64,000 nt of DNA. Origin: Craterostigma plantagineum (Eukaryota; Streptophyta; Magnoliopsida; Lamiales; Linderniaceae). The notes beneath the pieces were generated by a model. The model worked only from the letters and a program-made list of their open reading frames with translations, was not told the origin of the DNA and searched no databases. The stretch spans positions 62,001-126,000 of the forward strand of contig JAPQWV010000689.1 of assembly GCA_027422505.1 (NCBI GenBank), written 5' to 3'. This document shows positions 32,760 to 42,358 of the stretch, in pieces. The position numbers were made by a program, and so were the translations under genes. The stretch's first letter is position 1. The number at the start of each line of letters is the position of its first letter.

Positions 32760-33638
32760 GTAAGTCTTTCACAGTGTTACCGTAAAGTGCGACGATTTCG
32801 TCAAATTAGGGTTTTTTTGTGCTCGTTTTTGGAATGCGCGTGATTTGTTGGTCGATTACGCTTCTTTTGTGCGTGCATTTCGTCGTGGATGCTTCATTTG
32901 GGATTTTTTTGTATTGGGTCGATTTTTGTTTTTCCGAATGGGGTCATTTTATTGTGGTACTATATTGTAACTGCATTTGGTACCATCTGTTTCGGCATTT
33001 TAGTACCCCTTGTGTGAATAAAATGGTACTACTTGGCAAAAGTGTTCGAATGGGGTCAATTTTTTTGGTACTACATTATCACTACATTAGGTCCTCTCTG
33101 TTTAGGAAATTTGGTACCCCTTATGCGCGTAAAATGGTAATGCTTGTTGACATTGGTTTTATCGACTGGGGTCAATTTGTTTTGGTACTACATTATCCAT
33201 GATTTTGGTACCCTCTGTTAGGGTAAATTGGTACCCCTTGTGTGAACAAAATAGTACTACTTGTTAACAGTGGGTTTTTCGAAAATGGGGTTAATTTTTT
33301 TTTGTACGACATTGTCACTGAATTTGGTACCCTACGTTTTGCAAATTGGTACCCCTTTTGTGAATAAAATGGTACTACTTGTTAGTGGTTACCTTGAAAT
33401 GGGGTCAATCTGTTTTGGTACTACATTATGACTGAATTCGGTACCCTCTGTGTTGGAAAACTGGTACTCCTTCTGTGAATAAAATGGTACTGCTTGTTAG
33501 CAGTGGGTTTTCCAAAAGTGGTGTCAATTTTTTTGGTACTGTATTATCGATGCATTTGGTACCCTCTGTTTGGCCAAATTGGTACCCCTTGTGTGAATAA
33601 AATGGTACTGCTTGTTAACAGTTTTGCTTTTTTTGCAG
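32760..33638 (+). other. Probable 5' UTR intron of the ULP1-type gene
   Basis: Donor GATTG/GTAAGTC at 32,760 and a T-rich acceptor TTTTTTTGCAG ending at 33,638, three bases before the first ATG (33,641). The intron is largely made of the GTACC repeat array. Inferred from splice signals only. Confidence 0.5.
32915..33625 (+). repeat. Tandem GTACC-rich array, about 115-bp unit, six copies
   Basis: Each unit contains a string like GGTACTACATTATCACTGCA, then TTTGGTACCCTCTGTT, then AAATTGGTACCCCTTGTGTG and AATAAAATGGTACTACTTG. The last string recurs near 33,020, 33,135, 33,250, 33,367, 33,480 and 33,600. Copies differ by scattered substitutions and small indels. The array sits in the putative 5' UTR intron of the adjoining gene. 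Confidence 0.9.
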
Positions 33639-33782
33639 AAATGCCTCCGCGGAAGGGATTTGAGCTGTCTTCCAGGTGCCATCCTACGCTCTTTCGATCT
33701 ACCATTAGCAATTTGAAGGGTAGGATGACCCCTGATCAAAAGGAAGCTATACGAAGGTCTCCGTTTCATTTTTTTTTTAGAT

Positions 33783-36261
33783 ATGCCTAAGATGTCGCAT
33801 TCGTTTGCTCGAATCATGGCATTGATAAAGCGTTATAGTGTAGAGGCGAACACTTTTAGGTTGGGGGAGAATACGAATGTGGTATTCTCCCCACAGGAAT
33901 TTAGCGTTGTAATGGCATTGCATAACGTTGGGCAGCCCGTGGACCTAAATTCGAAGATGAAATCGAAAACCGTTGAACGGCTTTTCGATAAGAAAAATGG
34001 CAATGTAACCCGTAAAAAAATCTTAGAGTTGTTGAATGAGTTTGTCGGAAAGCTTGGGAGGGAGAACACGGATGAGTTCCTCAGGTTGTTTGTACTTTTC
34101 TTGTTTAACTCTGTATTATTCCCGATGGGGAATTCGAAAAACCCAAAGTTTGTGAATGCGTACGTCGACGATGTCGACATGATGGGGGAGTACGCATGGG
34201 GAAGGGCGGTACACAATTTTTTGGTGGCCGAGATCAAGCAAATGGCTGCGAATTCGATGCGGAGCGACTCGTCCAGCCTAATGATGAATGGGTGCACTAT
34301 TGGGCTGATGGTAATACTCCATTACGTTGTGAGTTTTCCTTTTTGATTATGCGTTTAGTGATGAATATAATGCTTTGGCGTCTTTCAGATTTGGGTGTAT
34401 GAGCACGTGCCATCGTTGGCACAGAAGCGGGAGATGTACATGTTTCCCAGAATGTTCAATTGGGAAGAGAGTAGAGTTCCGAATGACGTAGCCGCTGCGG
34501 AGGCTGAATTGGCTGCAATTGCATCTGTCGTCCCAATATACCCAACAAAGAAGGAATTGAAGTTCGTGCATCCGATAAATTTGCTGCCGGAGGTATAAAA
34601 TTCCCTACTTTTTTAGGTATTATTTGCTTTGTTTGTAACTGTTTAATGAATTATGTGTGGTTAAGGTTGATGTGGGAGTTGGCGGATCTCAATTAGAGTG
34701 GAATGCTCGTGTGGAGAGGTTGGAAGCCGAGTTGAGATTGAAGGACGAGGTTATAAGAGATCTACAGTCAAGTGGTGGGACGTCAAAGGTTGATACGTCC
34801 AACGAGGAGGCGAGGGTCATGGAAGAGGCTGAGGATATGCCCGAGCAGACGGTTCATAGCGACGGTGAGAAGGCCGGGGAGGACATGGTTGAGGATAGGG
34901 ATGTGAATATGGGTCACAATGACCGTGAGGATATGCCCAAGGAGATGGCTCATAGCGACGGGGAGAAGGCTGAGGAGGACAAGGTTGAGGATAGGGATGG
35001 GGATCAAGCGGAGGATGAGGTTAGTGAAGAAGTAGCACAAGAGGATGATGAGGAGGATAAGGGTGCGGAGGATCAGGCCGAGGAGGATAAGGGTGCGGAG
35101 GATCAGGCCGAGGAGGATAAGGCCGCGGAGTCTCAGGCTGAGGAGGTTAAGGCCTCGTCGATTGCTCGAACGGTGCGAGGCCGAAACGATCGTAAGAAAC
35201 GGCGAAATTCAGCTTTTCTCACACCAGATTCAAGTCCTCAGCGGCCACAGAAGAAGGGTAAGGCAAAAAACAAAGCTGTTGTGGTTGATGTCGAGGCCGC
35301 CGAGTCTGAGCGAGAGCCGTCTGTTGCATACTGCTCCAAGTACGCGGACAGACTGGATTATGCTGCCCGGCTCGAGATCCATGCGGAGCAGCGTCAGTGC
35401 ATCGACGCGTACCTTAAAGCGAAGAAGCTTAGGTACCTTTTCTTCGATGTTTCGATGGTTTTCATTTGATTACTTTTTAAATGTGCGATTAATACTTATG
35501 CAGCGACGTCGTTTGGCAAAGCGACATTGCCGCGGTCGATGCACAAGGATTCTATATGCTGCTCTTCCGGGATTTGCTTAAGTCAAATGTTATCGACGCT
35601 TTCGTGGAATGTTTGACACGGCGGTCCGCGGCGGTCTTTGTATTCCCAAGTTTCGTGCAGGTCGACTACTGGACAAAGATACAGAAGGCGTCGAGAAAGA
35701 GGAAGGTGGAAGCTAATCAGCTAGAGAAGTTCGTCGAGGAGATGGCGGGGAGTAGTCGGGCATGGCTAGAGCGGCTTGATGGCCATGCGTTGACTGAATT
35801 GTCATACGTGTTGACGCCTGTGAATACAGGTAACCACTGGGGAGTGCTCGTCTACAAGGTGAGTGAGAGAAAGTTCTACGTGCGGGATCCGATGGCCTCG
35901 CATAAGATGACCTGGGCCGCTAGAGCCTTCGTAAGTTTTAACATTGGGCATATTTCGTCGATTATGTTCGGGTATGCGTTAATGTCGTTTTTAATTTGTG
36001 CAGGCTGATTTCCTGACGAAGTATTGGTCTGCGAAGTACGATTATCAATGTAGGAAGACCGTGGATCCGGAGTACAACAGGACCCAATTTGGCGAAGTGG
36101 ACTGCGGTGTGCACGCATGTTTGACCATAGAGGAGTACGTTGTCGACACCGAAGAGTTTGAGAAGTATGGCAAGGAAGTCAACATGGATGTCTATCGTGC
36201 TACTATGGCTGCTCGCATTTTACGTGACGAGCGTAGTTGTATGTTAGATCTTTTTCAGTAA
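33783..36261 (+). CDS. MULE-borne ULP1 (C48) cysteine-protease-like protein
   Basis: Five coding exons with good splice sites: 33,783-34,310, 34,389-34,592, 34,666-35,432, 35,504-35,930 and 36,004-36,261 (727 residues if begun here). The N-terminal part resembles DUF1985 (FRLGENTNVVFSPQEFSVVM). An acidic Glu/Asp-rich linker with EEDKGAEDQA repeats and a basic patch follows. The C-terminal third is a SUMO-protease-like C48 domain: His in TGNHWGVLVY, Asp in FYVRDPM, Cys in GEVDCGVHAC. An upstream ATG (33,641) opens 47 codons that look like the missing DUF1985 start but are out of frame by one base at a ten-T run (33,769-33,778). Host ULP1 enzymes release SUMO; the role of the TE-borne form is unknown. 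Confidence 0.8.
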
Positions 36262-36269
36262 TTATCTGG

Positions 36270-38430
36270 TATTTGCTGTCAGACTCTTTGGAGACTCTTG
36301 TTTAGTTTGGTTAACTTAGTTTGTGTTGGGAATGGGACTGTCTGGAGACCTTTTGTTGCCAAGTGTGTGCTATGTTGTGTTGTTCGAAGACTGTCCGTAA
36401 TTTATGCAGGTTATCATATGTTATTGTATGACCGTATCTTATCCTTTATGTATAGAGTATCAGAATATCCAGGTTAACCGTACCATTAATACTATACATA
36501 CCGTACCTTATATACAGCACATGAACTACCTTGTCTGTTATACACTAAGGTACCTTGTGTTCTACAGAAGGTACCTTTTCATGTACATATATAGTACCAT
36601 AACCTGCATGTTGACGGTATCCAGAACTATACATATACGGTACCCAGATATGAAAGTATACGGTATCATTTGTTATACGATCGAAAAATGAATACATTCC
36701 TAATCGAATCGCGTTGTCCTGCGTTATTTTCACAATGCCGAACAATAACGAAACGAGAAAAAAAAGGAAAGCCTAATGCACCGAGTTCACAGATCTAGCA
36801 CTCACCAAATTATTCAAAACATGTTGTAGATGTTCTTGCTTTTATCCTTATACTACAATGAATCTTGGTATTTTAAGATTTAATTCATCCGTGCGGGGTT
36901 TAATGCACCGAATTTGATCTGAAACGTATTGCATACTATATATTATTGTTCTACGGTGGTCCGAGATGAAAAAGTACTTCGATCGACATCGAAAAATACT
37001 AACCCTAGTACGACGTATCATATATATAAGGGACGTCGTACCTTAAATATCTTTGTAGGGGTACCTATCCTTTGGTTTAAAGAGTACCAAATCAGCCACG
37101 GACGACGTACCCAAAATTACTGATGACATGAAACATTTTAGGAAAGCCACTGACATGTCAGACGAGCTGACTTTTATTATTTTATACCTCGTATGTAGAG
37201 TCTGACCAACTCATGACTGAAAATGTCAGCAATCTCTCAAATCATCACTGAAAAATGTCAGAAATCTCTCAAATCATCACTGAAAAAGTCAGAAAAATGT
37301 GCAATCATTACTGAAAAAGTCAGAAAATGTCTAATCCTTGTCTTCCACATGAACACTTGCTGAAATACGTCGTTGGTGACGGAATATAGTGAAGGATTAA
37401 ATACCATTTGTTACTTTAATTTTAGGGTACCAAAATTGCATGTACTATTGTACCAAAATGGCATTTCTTAGAGTACCAGAATTGCATGTCTTAGAGTACC
37501 ATAATTAAATGTCGTAGGGTACCAAACTGGCATTCATCACAGTTCCAAATTAAGATGTTTGGGTGCCAAATGTGCATACAGTAGCAAAATGGTTTCTTTT
37601 AGGGTACCAAACTTTCATGTCTTAGAGTACCAAAATGGCATTAATAACAGTACCAAACTAGTTGTATATAACCGTACCAAGTGAATCAGTAGCAAAATGG
37701 TTTCTTTTAGGGTACCAAAATTGCATGTCTTAGAGTACCAAAATATCTTATCTTACCGTACCAAAACAACGTTCACAACAGTACCAAAAAGTAGTATATA
37801 ACCGTACCAAACGTGCATGCCGTAGGGTACCAAACTGGCATGTCGTAGGGTACCATGGTGGCATTCATCACAGTATCAAATTAACATATATTACTTCACC
37901 AAATGTGCATACCGTAGCAAATCGACGTCTTCTAAAGGAACCAAAATGATGAAGACTTAGGGTACCAACATTGCATGTCTTAGGATACCAAAATTGCATG
38001 TCTTATCGTACCAAAATGACGTTCATGACAGTACCAAAAAGTAGTATATAACCGTACCCAACTGGCGTGTCGTAGGGTACCAAACTGGCATGTCTTAGGG
38101 TACCAAACTGGCATGTCGTAGGGTACCAAACTGGCATTCATCACAGTACCAAATGTGCGTACAGTAACAAAGAGTAATATATAATCGTACCAAACTTGCA
38201 TGTCATAGGGTACCAAATTGGCCTTAATTACAGTACCAGATTTACATATAATACTGTACCAAACGTGCATCAATTACAATACCAAACTGGCAGTCTTTAC
38301 AGTACCAAATTTGGACAAAAACTTCTACTTACTGGCATCATTTAGACAAAAAGAATGAGCCAAGACCATACAAAACAACACCGAAAAAGGTCATGGGACA
38401 AAAGCAATGACAAAATACATGGAAAATACG
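36270..38430. repeat. Degenerate GTACC array between the convergent MULE genes
   Basis: From about 36,410 to 38,330, strings such as GGGTACCAAACTGGCATGTC and CAGTACCAAA recur dozens of times, often at about 20-30 bp spacing, with many variants. The 36,400-36,700 part is looser than 37,400-38,300. Open frames here follow the repeats and are not genes. The array lies between the 3' ends of the protease gene and the transposase. Confidence 0.9.
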
Positions 38431-38434
38431 GACG

Positions 38435-40692
38435 CTACGTCGTTACGGCTTCTGTACATGTACGACGATTATGTCCGTATTTCCCACATATTTTACACTT
38501 GTTGGATCTTCTATCTACCTGAGATGGAATCCTCCGTGTCTTTCGGCGACCGGGGAGAACGCGGATGTCCGGGTCGCGAATGAAATTCCCATCATCGGTT
38601 TGAGCATTCATCTCGTGAGTCGGAATAGGGTTGATGATCGACATATATGCATCTCTATACTTCTGGCATCGGAAGTACGGATCACAATAATCGTAAAAAG
38701 AATGTCTCATGGTCGCAATGCACGCTGCTGCATGCTTACAAGGGATTCTATAGACTTCCCATTCTCTGCATGAGCAGGTCCGCTGTTGGATGTCCACCGC
38801 AAATGAGCCATCTTCACCGACCACCTCAAATGCCACGTTCGAAGATTTACTCACTTTCAACGTGCGACCAGCAGAGATATTCTGAACAAGTTTCTTTTCT
38901 TGTTTTGGACACAACTCGCTAACAAGGGTCATTCCTCTCTCGCGTCGTTCGTGCATCATCGTCATGATTTTCACGCGAATGGTATCAACCATTCCCTTTA
39001 TAGGCAACGACCGTGCTTCTCTTACCCAAGAATTCCAACACTCTGCTTGATTGTTGTTAATAACTCCCCACCTATTCCCGTCGAATAACGCATTTGCCCA
39101 ACATGTTGGATCTGATCGCTCAATAAAAGTCTGCGCAATTGGCATAGACTCGATGATGCTGGCGATGTGATTATGAAACTGAACCGAAGTAGTTGCATAA
39201 GCCGCTTTTTTGAACACGGATGACCAATGTTTCTTGTTGTGTTTCGGGTAATGTTTCATCACCTGTAAAAATTAAGAACAAATTACTTGCATCGTATTCA
39301 CTAACGTAGTGAGCACATTACTAAAAAGTACCTCTTTCTTGAAGTTGTCGACCAAATGGCGCAAGCAATATGCATGACGACTTCCTGGAAATGATATAGA
39401 AACAGCTTTAATAATACTCGGATGCCGATCTGAGAAGAACGTCAGCTCCCTCAATGTCGACGGGTAATGATGAAACATGGTCCTCAACTTAGCAAAGAAC
39501 CACTCCCAGTTTTCATCATTTTCGACGCTTACAACGCCAAAGGCAACCGTGAACAAATCTTCGTTTGCATCCTTTGCGACGGCCGTAACGAGCACTCCTT
39601 TAAACTTGGTCTTAATGTGAGTACCATCAACAAATATGAGCGGCCGACATCCACGAACAAAGCCTACGAGACACGCGTGGAAGCAGATAAAGAGCCGACG
39701 AAACTTGTTGTCGTGAGGGTATACATCATACTCAGCCACGCTACCCGGATTGGTTTCTCTAACGGCATTACAATACCACCTCAACTGATCAAACGTACCA
39801 TTATCCAACCCATATATGTTACGAATAGCACTTTCTTTGCCTCTATACGCCTTATGGTACCCCACTTCAACTCCATAGTCCCTTAGGATGTCTTTAACCA
39901 TGGCACCGGGACGATACGATGGCTCGTCTCGGACCCTCTCTTTCACTATGTTCCCTACCCACGGCGCGTCCGCTCGCGGATGATCACGACTCCTTAGAGT
40001 ATCTTCACCACAACTGTGTTGTAGATTGGATCTCCGAATCGCAAATGAATTGTCACATTTATAACGCGAAGCATATATCCGCCACTTGCACGTCTCATCC
40101 TTGCAAACGGCAATGATTTTCTTACGCTCGTTCTTTGCATATACAAAGTTTCTTCGAATCGCAATGGAGTAGTTCTTCAAATTCCGTCTAAATTCATCTG
40201 CATCCCTAAAGATTTGTCCATCTCCCCGAATGCAATGACTCCATGCATCTACTGTGTTTCTTTCAAAATCAAACTCCACGGATTCTCCGTTGTCTTCCGT
40301 ACTACAAGTAATTTTATCAATCATCAATATGAAAACCCAAAATTTAAAGTTTAACAACTTAAAATAAAAACAAACCTGTTCGTCGGGCCACTTGTACCAC
40401 ATTCATCGGCACGTTCCACTTTCATCGGTATCATTGAAAATTTATATCGCATAAACAGCTGATACATATTGAAAACATCCGTATTTTCTTTCAATGTCGA
40501 GTACAAACTTTGGAACGGAACTTGATACTTTATTGAGTCATGCCGGGAATCGATATCCGACCACCTTCTTTGGAGGGATACGTATATATCGATAAGCGTC
40601 GTTGCTTCATTGATTAATAGTAACGAAGACTCCCTTTTATACTCACACATTGCAAATAACGTCCTGCCATCAAACGAATTTGCAGACGCCAT
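38435..40692 (-). CDS. MuDR-type MULE transposase (three exons, intact)
   Basis: Catalyses cut-and-paste transposition of Mutator-like elements. Exons 40,692-40,376, 40,301-39,332 and 39,262-38,435 join in phase at AACAG/GTTTGT, TTGTAG/TACGG, AAAGAG/GTACTT and TTTACAG/GTGATG, giving 704 residues. A MuDR-type N-terminal Cys/His segment (CKDETCKWRIYASRYKC) is followed by the MULE catalytic domain, with acidic residues in IFVDGTHIKTKFKG, FFSDRHPSI and NNNQAECWN. The SWIM finger is CSCREWEVYRIPCKH and a C-terminal zinc knuckle is CKICGKYGHNRRTC. No stop or shift was seen in any exon. With the 9-bp duplication this suggests a recently active element. Some MULE transposases have introns, as here. 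Confidence 0.92.
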
Positions 40693-41610
40693 ATTTTCAG
40701 ATAATATGGCAACCTGTTAAAATGGTACGGTGTATAGTTTAGATTGGTACTGCATAACTGGACATTTTGGTAACGTATAGACATGCTACTTGGTACATAA
40801 TAAATACACAAAGATACTACATAACAAATGTCCAATCGGACTGTGTCGCAATGTATTTAGGTACGGTAACACAACATACAATGGTACGTTATATTCATAG
40901 GAAATGGTACGTCGTAACAGTTACATAAAAGAAAATCGAAATCTCGACGGATTAGCCTCAATAACTATCAAATCCTAACATTTCACTCTTATATGGAGCT
41001 CTTGGATCGCATTGAGCTCCCGGATTTGGGATAAACCTTGAACAAATGCCCAAAATCGATTAACCTAACCCAAACCAAAAGAAAAACTTACCTGACAAAA
41101 TCAGCCCCAAAAATCGAGAACCCAACGTTCAATAGGGTCTTCGATCCTTGTCCGGCACCGGCACGAGCAGACGGAGTTGGTCGGCAAGAAGAACTCGTCG
41201 ACGGCGAGCTGAAGGTCGTTTTTTGCAGAGAAAAAAAAGATGAAATGAAATTCTAAATCATTTAATAAGGGTATTTTCGTAATCTTAGGTTATTAGGTAC
41301 CTAAGTGTAAAAATTTTATTGAACTGGGTACCTAGCTATAAAATTGTTCTGACAAGGTACCAAAGTGGCAGATTTTTTTCCTATTGGGTATTTAAGTGTA
41401 GATTTCCGGAAAATGTATATAATATATATACATAATAAATAAATATAATATACATTGGGCCAGCCCACCCCGACCCGCCCCGATCGACCTCAACCCGTGG
41501 TCCAAGCGGGCTGCCCGTTTCGGCCCGCTTTTAAATGGGTCAGACACCTCGCCAATTTTTCATGGCGGGGCGGGCCAACCGGACGGACTCGGCCCTTTTT
41601 TACAGCTCTA

Positions 41611-41934
41611 ATTTGTATTGGGGTTCTTGTCATACGTCTCCTTTCTTTTTATGTCTTTCAACAAATAAATAAAAATAAAGCGAAACAATTATCAGATTTT
41701 ATTTTTCTCTCATGACTTGCTGTAAACAATAACCATGGATGTAGAAAGTTAGGCATAAATGGGAGGGCTCCCAAACAATAAAATCTGAAAATGTGGTGGC
41801 TATAGATAAGGCATTTGTTTTTTTCTCTTTCTTTCCTTCTTTCTTTCTTATTAATAATAAACGTAGTATGTCGTGTACCTTCTATCTCAGCTCATCTTGG
41901 TTTAATCTCTTCCCTTTTAAATACTATGTATAAC
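41611..41934. other. Short intergenic stretch
   Basis: Flank of the hAT element; AT-rich with a CTTTCTTTC tract near 41,826. No gene seen. Confidence 0.5.
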
Positions 41935-42340
41935 CTCGAATTAACATGACACGATAATGTTATCAGCATCAAGCACGCCCAAACGGAAATATAACATATT
42001 TTGCACAAAAATATTAGATAGTGGTTGGCATGATCTATTATATATCACCTTTGTATCCTTTTATAGACAGCCCAAATGTTAGAAGGAAATCGATGGTGGT
42101 CAAATAGAGGTAACATCAAGTTGCAGAGCAAACTCCAGCATAAACTACCTTGATGAATTTTTGCAAAGCATGTTCTAAAAACCACACTATTCTAACACCT
42201 GGTGAAACAAAGTAGATATTAGCGACCAACCTGAACGAATCACATAACAAACATTCGAAACCGAACGTCAACAGACATGTAGATGAGAAAATAAATGTGA
42301 AAAGACACATAAAATACGCAAATGACATAATCAATCGTCA
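41935..42340 (-). repeat. Repeat in the 3' flank of the DEAH helicase, copy 3
   Basis: Matches 22,590-22,985 and 23,150-23,400 in the same orientation (TTAACATGACACGATAATGT, GGTGGTCAAATAGAGGTAAC, GCAAAGCATGTTCTAAAA). It begins only about 20 bp past the helicase stop, so it may be the native 3' UTR of this gene, of which the other two copies are relics. Confidence 0.65.
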
Positions 42341-42358
42341 ATCGAAGGACAAACACCA

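Larger units (their letters stand above)
32433..41408. mobile_element. Apparently autonomous MULE with transposase and ULP1-type cargo, 8,976 bp
   Basis: A perfect 9-bp target duplication GAAAATGTA flanks it (32,424-32,432 and 41,409-41,417), the Mutator hallmark. Terminal inverted repeats start GGGGATTCAACACTTAAATA on the left and, inverted, CGGAAATCTACACTTAAATA on the right. Both contain GGTACC at about 30-bp spacing (32,509 and 32,539; 41,296, 41,327 and 41,356). Inside are a plus-strand protease-like gene and a minus-strand transposase converging on a GTACC-rich centre. The gene pair resembles ULP1-carrying MULEs known from rice (Kaonashi) and melon. It is nested in a hAT element. Confidence 0.93.
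32125..41610. mobile_element. hAT-like element split by a nested 9-kb MULE
   Basis: Ends are TAGAGCTGTCAAA at the left and, inverted, TAGAGCTGTAAAA at the right. Both ends lead into CCCGCC-rich blocks (32,140-32,275 and 41,456-41,580). The direct repeat ATTTGT (32,119-32,124 and 41,611-41,616) is 6 of the expected 8 bp. Removing the MULE leaves only about 500 bp, so this was a small non-autonomous element. The same end type recurs at 47.8, 56.0 and 62.8 kb. Confidence 0.8.

Noticed and set aside
37980..38273. 97-codon frame with repeated Trp-Tyr motifs
   Set aside because: Produced by the GTACC array (GGTACC read as Trp-Tyr). No start context or homology.
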